Numbered from the stretch's first letter, positions 31,574 to 41,324 are shown. The stretch: DNA of 64,000 bases from Schizophyllum amplum (GCA_007026445.1 VDMD01000049.1:124001-188000); one strand, 5' to 3'. The notes: generated from the letters alone by a model not told the origin. Made by a program: numbers and translations.

Positions 31574-34462
31574 ATGGTCTTCTTTCTCCTTCACCCCAAG
31601 CCGGCAGTCATCCCACGCGCCCAAACTCTCGAGATCGAGGAAGACGAGTTCTGGCTCACCCTCGGTGGAACTCTGCAAGACCTCGATTGCAGCCAGAGGA
31701 CAGAACGCTGGCTCGCCCCCGACCTGCGCAGTCCCACCCGCGGCCCAGCTTGGTTAGGGCCGGGCCGATCGTGGACTCCGTACACGTCTGTGGAAGCTCC
31801 TCCCAGCCATCACGCCGATGCCCCTCTCTTCGAACCGCTTACGCGGGAACGGCTCATCCAGGACGGCTCAGAGTTCTATCTCGACCCCGATCTAGCCTTG
31901 GAGTTGCAGCGCGCAGCCACCACGTTCACGACGATCGCGGAGACCCTGCGAGCGACGGCTCCAGAGGCGTGTTTCCTGCGCGACTCTCACCCCATACGCC
32001 CTCGTCCCTGTGATCCGTCATCCTTCTTCGTAGCGGAACCCTCGGAGGCCGACGTCCTACAGCGGGTCACGAGCGCGCGCGACGCCGCTATGGATCAGGT
32101 CGCATTCGTAGCGTGGTGGACGCTGTGCCTTCCGGGCTGGGAGAGACACCTGGACCGCGAGCAGATCAGCGCCATCCGCGTATGCTCGTTCCTACACCGG
32201 AAGAAGAAGGGGTGCCTGGTAGATCTACTATTCGACTATTCGCAGGTCAATTTCGAGCTCTGGATCAACCACGGCGTCCCTGTCTACTACCTATGGAACA
32301 AGGCGCTCAACGTCGACCCTCGTTTCTTCAGAGCCAACCCCGCATTCCTGGGGGATTACTTCGATGCTCGCGGCGACGGCGACTGGGACCAAGCCTTCCT
32401 CAACGACCGCTTCAATGAGTGGTTCCTGGAGCAGTGCAAGGAGCAGGACCTGGCCGACATCACCGACTTCGATAACTTCTTCCAGAGCCGTGAAGTTCGA
32501 AGTGCCGTCATCGACACTCCCGTCCGCACGTACGATGCCAGTCATACTTACGCGCTTCAAGCCTTCCAAGGGTGGCGGCCGTACATCTTACGCGACGAAA
32601 TCCAGATCAATCGTCTCCTCGCCAACTACGAGATAATCGATCACGGAGGGATGTTCGGGTGTCGCATCACCATCCTGCGCTGGGCACCGCGCCGGAAGTA
32701 CATGGGCTCCCCGGACGACGAAGGGTATACGGCCGATGACGGGAGGTGGGAGCTGGAGCCGCGGTTTCAGTCCAGCGTTTACGACAAGGCATCGGGATGG
32801 ATCAGCAACGACGTGCATATCACGAGGGAGCTCTTGAAGCTGGCGTACGCCCCCGCACCCGGCAGGACGTACTCCCCAAGCGGGGCGCTCAGCGAGAATT
32901 CGCTCACGACTATGGCGGAGCGTCGGAAGTTCGAGGAGAGTATCGTCGAGGATTACGTGCGGGGCTGGCGTAGCATCCCCACGTTCCAGATACCGGACCC
33001 CTTGGACCCTCGCTGGGGAGAGGGGACGGAGGAACCGTCGGGAGGGCAGCAGACCGGGACTAGCCCCGAGCGTACTTCACCGCTGTCGCTGTTGGAGAGG
33101 ATGGGCATTCCGCCGATAGCGGAGCAGACAACGGACGAAGACGGAGCTTTGGGTGCGCCGCACAGCAACCTCACTTTAGCTGAACGACTCTCCAGCCCGC
33201 CGCGCGAGCAATGGCGTGCTCGCCGGCGCCACGAGCGTCACTCCTTCACGGGGCGCTCAACGCCTTCAGACGCAGGTACGATCCCGCGCACCCCCGACTT
33301 GCCTGTCTTCGCAGTGGACCTGGCGCTGAGGGGTCGCGAGCGTCACCGCGGGACCGAACGACGTAGCCAGTCTCCCCTCGGTGTGACTCGCGCGGCCGAC
33401 CCTCGCAACAAGTCGCTGACCCCGTATCACCGAGGCCATCGCGAATTCCAGCCCTTGTTCGCGAATCTCCAGCAGCACCTCAAGATCCTAGGCCGGGCCA
33501 TCCTCGATTCGAGTGTTCATCCACTGGCACCGCTGCGTAGGATTGCCCCCTACTGGGACCGGGACTTCCTCGAGAGAGGCTTGGTGGCGCTGCCCGAGCC
33601 GCTGGATCAGCTGCGCGTGTTTCTTCTTCCGAGGCTGTTCCCCGAGCTCGACTCCCCCGTCAAAGTACTGAATCGTATGCTCGAAGGCGGGATGAGAGTC
33701 ATCTTCTTGACGCCACGCGACCCCATCCCTCGCCTCTCCATCGACGAGAAAGCGCAGTCGCCCTCGGAGAACAGTTTCGCGGCGGTGCTAACGGGCAAAG
33801 GAGGAGCGGAGCTCTACCGCGCGTGGCTGGCCCTCCTCCAGGGCCTTTGGGAACGCACCCACCTCATCGCCTATCTCACAGAGGGAGGTGTGATCGCATA
33901 CGTCGTGCGTCGTTTCGCGCCGCCGGGCTTACTCATCAAACGGGTTGGGTGCGGCGTGAGTCTGCAGAACCGCGCACTGACCCGCAACACCGATACGGCC
34001 CCGGACGGCAACATCGTCGTGAAGGACGTCATGAGCGAGGAGGAACGGCAGCTTCTGGGCGGCATGGTCGCGGGCGCAACCGGCGAGAGCCAGCCCCGCT
34101 GGATACTCCCGCCGCAGAGCATCTTCGACGGTGACGAATGCGACTGCTGGAATCTCGGCTCGGGCGAGTGGGGTCAGCTGGAGGAGGACTACCTGGACGA
34201 CATCCTCGAGCAGTGGGCCAATGGCAAGGGGGTGGCAAAGACGCGCTCTGAGTGGGTCAGCCATGCTCGTCAGCGCCGTCGGCGGCTCGTCAAGCAGGAC
34301 GTCCTCCTTGTGCGCGATTCCATCAACTTCCCGGACCGCACAAGGGCTCGCGGCTGGATGGAACTCTTGCAACCCATGTACGACGGACTTCCTTTGAACA
34401 TTCGCGCGGTCAGCGGGCTGCACTCGTCGGCTGACCCTGCAACCGTGGTGCGCTTCAAGTAG
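31574..34462 (+). CDS. Third ORF of the chromovirus, unknown function
   Basis: The 962-residue ORF is intact and ends just before the purine tract and 3' LTR. The first ATG in the frame was used. I recognise no domain: there is no signal peptide, no clear membrane segment and no zinc finger, which argues against a typical envelope protein. The first roughly 480 residues look globular, rich in Trp, Asp and Arg. A Ser/Pro/Arg-rich linker follows (about residues 490-640), then a second globular part. In retroviruses and errantiviruses this position holds env. Because it is uninterrupted in a young element, it is probably under selection. The acceptor-like sequence upstream suggests expression from a spliced RNA. 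It could also be a captured host gene. Confidence 0.85.
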   Translation: MVFFLLHPKPAVIPRAQTLEIEEDEFWLTLGGTLQDLDCSQRTERWLAPDLRSPTRGPAWLGPGRSWTPYTSVEAPPSHHADAPLFEPLTRERLIQDGSEFYLDPDLALELQRAATTFTTIAETLRATAPEACFLRDSHPIRPRPCDPSSFFVAEPSEADVLQRVTSARDAAMDQVAFVAWWTLCLPGWERHLDREQISAIRVCSFLHRKKKGCLVDLLFDYSQVNFELWINHGVPVYYLWNKALNVDPRFFRANPAFLGDYFDARGDGDWDQAFLNDRFNEWFLEQCKEQDLADITDFDNFFQSREVRSAVIDTPVRTYDASHTYALQAFQGWRPYILRDEIQINRLLANYEIIDHGGMFGCRITILRWAPRRKYMGSPDDEGYTADDGRWELEPRFQSSVYDKASGWISNDVHITRELLKLAYAPAPGRTYSPSGALSENSLTTMAERRKFEESIVEDYVRGWRSIPTFQIPDPLDPRWGEGTEEPSGGQQTGTSPERTSPLSLLERMGIPPIAEQTTDEDGALGAPHSNLTLAERLSSPPREQWRARRRHERHSFTGRSTPSDAGTIPRTPDLPVFAVDLALRGRERHRGTERRSQSPLGVTRAADPRNKSLTPYHRGHREFQPLFANLQQHLKILGRAILDSSVHPLAPLRRIAPYWDRDFLERGLVALPEPLDQLRVFLLPRLFPELDSPVKVLNRMLEGGMRVIFLTPRDPIPRLSIDEKAQSPSENSFAAVLTGKGGAELYRAWLALLQGLWERTHLIAYLTEGGVIAYVVRRFAPPGLLIKRVGCGVSLQNRALTRNTDTAPDGNIVVKDVMSEEERQLLGGMVAGATGESQPRWILPPQSIFDGDECDCWNLGSGEWGQLEEDYLDDILEQWANGKGVAKTRSEWVSHARQRRRRLVKQDVLLVRDSINFPDRTRARGWMELLQPMYDGLPLNIRAVSGLHSSADPATVVRFK

Positions 34463-34489
34463 AGGGAGGCAAGCGAGGAGTGGGGGGCT
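34462..34489 (+). other. Polypurine tract of the chromovirus
   Basis: AGAGGGAGGCAAGCGAGGAG followed by TGGGGGG, ending a few bases before the 3' LTR at 34491. This would be the plus-strand primer. Confidence 0.75.
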
Positions 34490-34490
34490 T

Positions 34491-34915
34491 TGTGGGGATC
34501 CCATGGTGGACTCCTCGCTCGCTCCCCGGAGTGAGGGCGGTGCTAGGTTAGGGGGGTATACCTTTTCTTTTGTCTCACGTATCTCTGGACCCGTATCATC
34601 TATGCGCCACCCCTTAGACGGGTGGCAGTATGTACTCGTGTTTGGTCGTAGTTTCCGCGCGGCGCCCTGACGGGCGCCGCGTGCTCAATATCATCATCTT
34701 TTCACTCCATCCAACAGCCTCTCGTCGCATACGCGCCGAGTCGGGCTAGCGAGGAGTAGGGATCTCTGAGAATATAAGACTAAGCACGGTATTCGGCTTG
34801 TCTGAGCGTGTCAGCCACGGAATTCGGGCAAAGCACGTTCTATTCTCAAGGAGAACTACTTTACGCCGCCCGCCTCCCGCTTGCAGGTGTCCCTCCGCGG
34901 TACGCAGTCGCCGCA
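34491..34915 (+). repeat. 3' LTR (425 bp)
   Basis: Same length and, by eye, same sequence as 23139-23563. On the - strand its end supplies a new C-terminus and stop codon (34863-34861) to the interrupted host gene. Confidence 0.95.
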
Positions 34916-36217
34916 CCGTCCTCCTGCACATCGCTGTCCTCCTCCTGGTCGCCCTCCTCCTCCACCTCCTCTTCCTCCTCCTCATCCTCGTCGTCGTCAT
35001 TGCTGACCTCGTCGTCCTGCTTCTCGACCTGTCTCCCCTTCCCCTTCTCCTTGAACCGCGCCTGCTGTTGCGTGTGCTCCGGCGTCGCATCATACTCCTC
35101 GTCGTCGCTCAAGTCGACCCACTTCGCCTCCACCTTCGCCTTTGCTGCCTTCCTCTTCTCGCCTTCAACACTATCACCGTCGCTGGAAGCATCGCTGTCT
35201 TCGACACTGGGCTCGGGTGCCTGGGCGGCGTCAATTTTGCTAGTCTTCTTCGAGCCGCGCTTTGTGGTCTTTTTCAGCGCCGCCTTCTTCGGCGCCTTGC
35301 CAGCTGGAAGCGCGATATCATTGTCCGAGTCCTGCACATATCCAGCACAGCGCTCCTCCCCCCAGTATGGCTGCCACTTGTGACGTAGATCCATACGGTC
35401 CTTCCTGTCACGCCTGTACGCCAACGAGCGCTCCCTCCAGGTGATGAGAGGCTCGCCCTCCTCCGTCTCCACTATCGGGTTGAGCGCTAGCCCCTTGAGG
35501 TTGTTGCTGACGCACTGCTCCTCCGGCAACGGCACTACAGCTGGCGCCTTGTGCTTCAGCAAGACCTCGTCCGCTTCTTCGTCACAGAGGCCCCGCACGT
35601 CAATTTCCTCCTCGGCTTTCCGGCGGCGTTCGAGGATAATGGCCAACTTGGCTCCCCAGCCCTTGCCTTTCGGCTTGTAGAGGTACTCGTCAGGTTCCCC
35701 TATAGGCATCGCGTTCTTCCATTCTTTGGGCCAGCCGGTGACTTTAACGCCCCAGCGGTACGCAATGTCGGGGAACTGCTCGCGAGGGAATTGATGTGGA
35801 ATATCACCAGGCTGCGCATTTTTAGAGAAGGTGAATCCCGAGCGTTTCGTTATCATGCCTGCCCGGATGGTCAGTAAGAGTACGCCTTTTGTGCATCGGA
35901 TACGCGAGCCAACTTACCAATATCCTCCCGCAAAGCTCCACGCAACAGCCGCATCCCAAGATCCTCCTTGTTGAAGAATTGCCGCGCGGCGTCCTCCCAG
36001 TCCTTCTTGATGAAGTATGGAGTGACCACCTTCATGTCCGTCACCATCTGGCCGTCCTCGTTCAACTTGCTGTATCTGTGCCCAAGGGTTAGCCACCAAT
36101 TCCCGAGCTGGAGAGTATAGCTGACCGAAGGATGCGCTCCACAATGTCCAGCCCCCCTGCGAACTCGCTTTTGTACGTATCCAAAATCGTCCTGAACGTC
36201 GGCCCTCCACCAAACAT
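34861..36217 (-). CDS. Hypothetical protein with acidic tail, split by a retrotransposon
   Basis: Exons 36217-36126, 36075-35918 and 35858-34861, with introns of 50 and 59 nt (GTCAGC...CACAG; GTAAGT...GGCAG), predict 415 residues. Without the element the same model joins to 23133-23103 and gives 407 residues. The insertion has replaced the last 9, mostly acidic residues by 17 LTR-encoded ones. The N-terminal part has F-F-N-K-E-D-L-G-M-R and a W-G-V-K-V-T-G-W-P-K-E-W segment. The C-terminal third has basic A-K-K/K-K-T patches and a long Glu/Asp run. I know no domain name for it; similar agaricomycete proteins are, from memory, uncharacterised. The ATG lies 8 bp from the LTR of the second element, whose TATA box points into the gene. 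Confidence 0.75.
34916..34920. repeat. Target-site duplication, right copy (CCGTC)
   Basis: Matches 23134-23138. Confidence 0.93.
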
Positions 36218-36224
36218 AACAGCC

Positions 36225-36496
36225 TGTTAGGGCTCGACCAGTTTTGGGGAACGGCGTCGACGACGCGTACGTGGACGGCGAGGTATCTTACTCGGCGGAC
36301 AGTGGACAAGCGGGGAAGACGCGCAGTGGATCAAAAGAGAATAGATTGCAGAGAAGCGGATCGTGAACAAGGGGGGTCGAGTAACGAGAATACTAAGTCT
36401 AAGGTATGAGCGTGGGAGACTAAGGCTTATATATGATGGGCGGGACCCCGTGACCCGGTGTGACTAGAGTGGCGTGAAATGTAACGGGTCCTGACA
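36225..36496 (-). repeat. 3' LTR of the truncated element (272 bp)
   Basis: Read on - it begins TGTCAGGACCCGTTAC and ends CCCTAACA, a TG...CA LTR with TGT/ACA ends. A TATA box (CATATATAAGCC) lies near 36,437 and faces the host gene at 36,217. A purine tract (CTAGAGGGGGGGGTA on -) immediately precedes it, as expected for a 3' LTR. Confidence 0.8.
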
Positions 36497-37093
36497 GTAC
36501 CCCCCCCTCTAGAAAGACTCCCCGAGTCTGTTAGCCGTTTGGACTCCCTTGTTCTACTGAGCTTCCGACTTGGCTTGTGGCAATATTGTCGAGTGTGTCG
36601 GCACTCCGACGAGTTCGGGCCGCTTCCTCCGATTGACTGTCGCGATGGCATGTCTGCCTACGTGCTTGCTATGATGTCGCGTTCGTCTTTCAGCTGGACT
36701 GGTGCTGGTCGAGGGTTTGCTTGCTTCTAGTTTCGCGATCGGTGCGGGTGCGCGTCCCCGTCGTCGTGCTGATTGCGGTACTTTTCCAGCTGTAGCGAAC
36801 AAGGGTCTGCATCGTGCGATCGGGCGTGGGGGCCCTCGGTACTCGCTTAGGGCCTTTCCTTGTGGTCTCAGTGTACGACGGGCGACGGTCTTTTGAGGTG
36901 TCGATAAGAAGGGCCCTTATGGGTTGCTGCTTCTCTCGATGTCCAGGTGCGTTGTAGGACGTACTCGCTTCCGATCACTTTTGGTTGACGTGTCGTTGTA
37001 GGTCTGTCTTAAGGGGCTTGGTCCGACGTGAAATCCAACATCGTCCTTGACGCTTTTCCCCCTCTTCCTCTCTGCAACACACTGCTATCGGAA

Positions 37094-38060
37094 ATGTCGT
37101 CGCCATCAGACTCCACCCCCTCAACTCCCCTACCCCGTCATCTCGCGATGGGCGCGCTAGTCGTTGTCCCTCAGCTTCAACCGTTCAGCGTGTTTCCTGC
37201 GCGTTTTCGTCTGGCGCCTGGCTCTGGGGTGCGTCCGCGAACGGGTGAGTGTCGGGTTTGCTTTATCCATGTCACTTTGTGATGAGCTTTCTTCCCCTCA
37301 GGTTCCCTTGCCTTGGCTTCCCCTGTCAACTGGCGCTCGCGGTCGGATCTGCTGATGGTGAGAGTCATCGTCCTGTTCTAGTTGTCTGTTTGCTCATGCT
37401 TTGTCGTCACAGACGGGGTCTCTCCCTGCTCGTCTTGATGGCGCCGCGCTGGCGTTGTCCCAGGCGACTCGTCAGGTGGGGACCCTTCGTCGTCAGTTGG
37501 CCGACCATGAGTTGCTGTCGCGCCGCTCCCACGTAGTCCTCCAGCAACAGCAAGTTCGTAACGAGGAGTTGAGTCTCATGCTGCAGCATGCTGAGACAGA
37601 GCGGAAGTCGGCTCGGGCGGACGTGTCTCAGATGCGGGCCTCGTTGCTCCACGCCGAGAATCAGCGGGACGCTGCAAACGAGCGCGCGCTCTTCGTCTTG
37701 GGGGAACGGGATGCAGTTCGTGCCGTCCTCGCCATCCGCGTGCAGGAACTCCGCTGGTCTCAGGACGGGTGGCGCGCTGCGGACGCTGCGAACGTGTATC
37801 TGCGTTCGGGGATTGCGGGACTTCGTCAGGAACTGGAAAGGGAGCTTCCCCGCCTGCGTGGGCTTCTTCGCGAGTTGGAGCAAGATAGCGTGTCTCGCGT
37901 TCGCTACGAGGCTGCTCTTGCGGAATGTGACGCCCTGCGGCGGGAGTTGGGATTACCGGACGCTGTTGGCCCTCCTCCCGCATACGTGGTGCCCGGCTCT
38001 GTGTCTGGCGGTTCCAACTCGGGTGGCGGCGTATTGGGCGTCGGTGTTGGGGCTGTCTAG
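37094..38060 (+). CDS. Coiled-coil protein antisense inside the truncated retroelement
   Basis: Three exons, 37094-37244, 37302-37357 and 37413-38060. The splice sites (GTGAGT...CTCAG and GTGAGA...CACAG) agree in phase and give about 284 residues. The first 70 are Ser/Pro-rich. The middle (about residues 90-245) is an Ala/Glu/Arg/Leu-rich heptad-like coiled coil; the end is Gly/Ser-rich. No enzyme motif. It lies on the opposite strand between pol and the 3' LTR of the element, so it is either antisense cargo of this retroelement family or a host gene caught by it. A gene of the same style (Ser/Pro-rich start, coiled coil, three exons) lies at 54.4-55.3 kb. Function unknown. Confidence 0.7.
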
Positions 38061-38246
38061 AGACGTCGTGGTATTGATTTTCGCTCATCGTATGTGTGGT
38101 CGTTTCCTGTCCTCCCATGTTTACTTGCTCTCCCCATGCCATTTCTATGCCATATGTCGTTCCGTGATAATTACCTTGCAATGTTATGTTTTCCTCTTCA
38201 TCTTCGTCTGTTATAAGTTAAAGTTGTCGTCTCTCCCCCTTTCTAG

Positions 38247-41200
38247 TCACGTCCCCACCCTTCGTTTCCTCGTGTTGACTTTTGGCAGAGCTTCCCATTC
38301 GGCCGGTGTGCGTGGTTTTCGCGGGTGCTTGGCGTGAAATTCGTCGACCTTCTCCGCTGCGTTTGCTAGGCCCTCCACTGGTTCCCAGGTGCGTGCGGTT
38401 GGTCCGAACCCTACCCAATCAACGAAGTACTTGACCTTACGCTTGTCTTTCCGGCCGAACAATTTGCAGTCGAGGATTTCATTCACTTCCCATTGCTCCC
38501 ATCCTTCTTCGTCGATCTCTACTGGGGGTACCGCTTCTGGTGGCCGTTTTGCGAAGGTGTCTGCGGGGACTTCATGCAGGAGTGAGACATGGAAGACGTG
38601 GTGGAGGCGGGCCATGGTCTTGGGGAGTTTTAGGCGATACGCGTGAGTTCCAACTTTCTTTTCGATGGTGAATGGGCCTAATCGTTTGTAGTCGAGCTTC
38701 TTCGTGGGGCGTTTTGTCTTGACATTCCTCAGATCTAGCATCACCTTCGTTCCCTTGGTCCAGTTCGGGGTGCTGCCCCTCTTCAGGTCGGCGTGCTTCT
38801 TCATGGCGTCACTCGCTTTCCTTACTTCGTCTTTCAGGTGAGCTTGTAGTGCTTGCAGATCTTGGGCGACCTGGTTGACCTGGTGGTTTGGCACGTTGTC
38901 GAAGGCTACTGACAGCCGAGGGTGGTAGCCTTTGTTGGCGAAGAACGGCGTCATCCCAGTGCTCGAGTGAGTGTTGTTGTTGTATACAAACTCGGCGATG
39001 GGTAATTGCGGGACCCAGTCGTCTTGATCGTAGCTCACAAAAGCCCTCAGGTACTGTTCTAGTGACTGGTTTACCCGTTCGGTTTGCCCGTCGGTTTGCG
39101 GATGGTACGCCGTTGATAGGTTGGACTTTACTCCTAACGCGTCACACAGGGACTGCCAGAACTGGGATACGAAGAGGGCTCCCCTGTCGGAGACGATGTC
39201 AGCTGGTAAGCCATGTTTGCTGAAGACCTCCCGGATGAATAGGCGTGCGAAGTCGGGCGCTTTGTCGGTCGTATGGCATGGTATGAAGATGGCTTGTTTC
39301 GTTAGTCGGCATACCACTACTAACACCGCGTCGAAGCCCTCTGATAACGGTAGTTCGACGATGTGATCTATTGAGATCGACGACCACGCACGTTCGCCCA
39401 CTGGTAGGGGTTTCAAGTCGCCGTACGGTTTATGACGTGCCGCCTTTGAGCGTAGACAGTTTGAGCAGGTCACACAGTAATTATGTATGTCCTTCTTCAT
39501 GCCCGGCCAGTAGTACTCACGCATTACCCTCTTCAGCGTTCTCCTCACTCCGGGATGTCCGCTGAGGCGATGGTCGTGTCGGCTGCGTACAATGTCGACG
39601 CGCAAGTTTTCGTGGTCCGGCACGTATACTCGTCCATCTCTCATCAGTAAGTCTCTCCCCTCATCTACTGAGAATGGTCCCTCTGGTGTTAGTTCTGCCT
39701 CTTGCCGCCCTTTCTTGGCGTGATCGTCGAGCGGTGCCCTCCTTATGCGTTCGAGTTCGACTTCGACATCCAGCAGGTGCGCTGCATTCAAGCGTTCCGC
39801 CGGGATCGCTATCCTCTCGTTGAACTCTTGTGCTTTTGCCTTGAAGGACTCCTTAGGATATACGTCTGGGCGTCGTGTGAGTGCGTTGGGCTTTCCTCCT
39901 AGTCTCCCCGGTCGATAATGGATCACAAAGTCAAAGGTTGACAGATACTCGGACCAGCGCGCTTGGCGTCGACTGAGTTGCTTTGTTGTCGTGAAGTGCT
40001 GGAGATTGTTGTGGTCCGAGTATACCTCTATCCGATGGCGTGCTCCTTCGAGGTATGGTCTCCATATTTTGAATGATTCAACGATAGCTAATAGTTCTCG
40101 GTCATAGACATCGTAGTTGCACTCAGCAGGGGAGCAGGTACGGGCGTGAAACGCGATAGGGTGGATCTCCTTGTCTCCTGGATCGATCTGGGAGATGATG
40201 GCTGCTATTGCCCAGTCCGACGCGTCACTTTCGACGATGATGGGTAATTCTGGGTTGAAGTGTTGCAAGACGGGCGCCTCCGTGAACGCGGTCTTCAGTA
40301 GGTTGAACACGTCCTCGCATTGTTTGTCCCAGACCCACGGCTGATTCTTCTTCAACAGGCGCGTCAGCGGGTGGACAATCCCGGAATAATTGTCAATGAA
40401 TCGCCTATAGAAGTTGGCAAATCCTAGGAAAGCTTGTAGCTCCTTAATGTTTCGGGGCTGCGGCCATTCAAGGATAGTTTTGACCTTTCGTGGATCCATC
40501 ATCACGCCGTCGGGGGTAATAATCAGCCCTAGGTACTCGATTTCTCGAACATGGAAGGCACACTTCTCCGGTCTCGCGTGCAAGTCGTTCTCCATTAGCC
40601 GTTGCAGCACTCGTCGTACGTGTTCTTCGTGATCACTCTCGTTCTTTGAATAGATCAGAATGTCATCCAGGTAGACGACGACCGACACGTCCAACATATC
40701 GTGGAAAAGGTCGTTCACGAATCGTTGGAACGTTGACGGTGAGTTCGTCATTCCAAATGGCATAACCAGGTACTCAAATGATCCGTAGCGCGTTCGAAAA
40801 GCTGTTTTCCATTCATCGCCGTCTGCTATGCGGATGTTGTTATAGCCCCATCGGAGATCAATTTTCGAGTAGACTTTGGCGTCTCGGAGTCGGTCGACCA
40901 GGGTGCCTATCAGAGGTAAGGGATAGTGATTCTTCTTGGTGATCTTGTTGAGCCCCCTGTAGTCTACGCACAGTCTGAGCTTCCCGTCCTTTTTGGGCGC
41001 GAATAGGACTGGTGCTCCTGCCGACGATGTGGATGATCGAATGAATCCTTTCCCTAGCATTTCATCCAGGTATTCCTTCAGTGCTCCGAGTTCGGTCTCT
41101 GACATGCTATAGATCTTGCCGAAGGGTGGCGTTGTCCCCTCTTCCAACTCGATCTTGTGGTCGTGTTCTCGATGTGGCGGCAGCTCTTTTGCTGAGTCTT

Positions 41201-41252
41201 CGGAAAAGACTGACTTGAACACATGGTATTGTTCGGGTACGTGCTGTCTCAT
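38247..41252 (-). CDS. Pol (RT-RNase H-integrase-chromodomain), gag-less
   Basis: An intact frame of 1,001 codons. RT carries V-V-Y-L-D-D-I-L with YLDD at 40683-40672 (-). RNase H has V-E-S-D-A-S-D-W and Y-D-R-E-L-L-A. Integrase has an HHCC finger (H-x5-H ... C-x2-C), then S-I-D-H-I, V-S-D-R-G and T-D-G-Q-T-E as the D, D, E residues. A C-terminal chromodomain (Y-F-V-D-W-V-G-F ... W-E-P) follows. The protein begins where RT begins in other elements, so gag and protease are missing rather than frameshifted, at least within the visible sequence. With RT, RNase H and integrase open, loss of the 5' part seems recent, but the copy cannot be autonomous. Confidence 0.93.
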   Translation of the reverse strand: MRQHVPEQYHVFKSVFSEDSAKELPPHREHDHKIELEEGTTPPFGKIYSMSETELGALKEYLDEMLGKGFIRSSTSSAGAPVLFAPKKDGKLRLCVDYRGLNKITKKNHYPLPLIGTLVDRLRDAKVYSKIDLRWGYNNIRIADGDEWKTAFRTRYGSFEYLVMPFGMTNSPSTFQRFVNDLFHDMLDVSVVVYLDDILIYSKNESDHEEHVRRVLQRLMENDLHARPEKCAFHVREIEYLGLIITPDGVMMDPRKVKTILEWPQPRNIKELQAFLGFANFYRRFIDNYSGIVHPLTRLLKKNQPWVWDKQCEDVFNLLKTAFTEAPVLQHFNPELPIIVESDASDWAIAAIISQIDPGDKEIHPIAFHARTCSPAECNYDVYDRELLAIVESFKIWRPYLEGARHRIEVYSDHNNLQHFTTTKQLSRRQARWSEYLSTFDFVIHYRPGRLGGKPNALTRRPDVYPKESFKAKAQEFNERIAIPAERLNAAHLLDVEVELERIRRAPLDDHAKKGRQEAELTPEGPFSVDEGRDLLMRDGRVYVPDHENLRVDIVRSRHDHRLSGHPGVRRTLKRVMREYYWPGMKKDIHNYCVTCSNCLRSKAARHKPYGDLKPLPVGERAWSSISIDHIVELPLSEGFDAVLVVVCRLTKQAIFIPCHTTDKAPDFARLFIREVFSKHGLPADIVSDRGALFVSQFWQSLCDALGVKSNLSTAYHPQTDGQTERVNQSLEQYLRAFVSYDQDDWVPQLPIAEFVYNNNTHSSTGMTPFFANKGYHPRLSVAFDNVPNHQVNQVAQDLQALQAHLKDEVRKASDAMKKHADLKRGSTPNWTKGTKVMLDLRNVKTKRPTKKLDYKRLGPFTIEKKVGTHAYRLKLPKTMARLHHVFHVSLLHEVPADTFAKRPPEAVPPVEIDEEGWEQWEVNEILDCKLFGRKDKRKVKYFVDWVGFGPTARTWEPVEGLANAAEKVDEFHAKHPRKPRTPAEWEALPKVNTRKRRVGT

Positions 41253-41324
41253 GCTGTGGTCGAGTTGCTCCGGTGGTTCATTGCTCTTGCTGGTCTCCTC
41301 CCCCCCTTCTGGCGTTGGTTGTCC

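Larger units (their letters stand above)
23139..34915 (+). mobile_element. Complete Ty3/gypsy chromovirus with an extra ORF
   Basis: An 11,777-bp LTR retrotransposon: 5' LTR 23139-23563, a possible primer-binding site from 23567, gag-pol to 31360, a third ORF 31574-34462, a purine-rich tract 34462-34489 and 3' LTR 34491-34915. It is flanked by the target duplication CCGTC (23134-23138 and 34916-34920). By eye the two LTRs are identical over 425 bp and all ORFs are open, so the insertion is recent and may be competent. The domain order protease, RT, RNase H, integrase, chromodomain marks a chromovirus of the Metaviridae. Confidence 0.96.
36225..41324 (-). mobile_element. Truncated Ty3/gypsy chromovirus (3' LTR and pol only)
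   Basis: From right to left: pol (41252-38247), a 1.75-kb 3' region, a purine tract (36512-36497 read on -), and a 3' LTR (36496-36225). Gag, protease and the other LTR are absent: upstream of the pol ATG the frame meets a stop at 41327-41325, and the following DNA is unrelated repeats. No second LTR was found in the window, so a target duplication could not be tested. Pol is closer to a standard chromovirus and clearly different from the element at 23-35 kb. Confidence 0.85.

Noticed and set aside
31574..34462. Third retroelement ORF as a true envelope gene
   Set aside because: No signal peptide, membrane anchor or fusion-like segment is visible; only its position resembles env.
35914..36309. 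131-codon - frame upstream of the split host gene
   Set aside because: It reads through LTR and intron sequence; the spliced model starting at 36217 gives consistent phases and a sensible protein.
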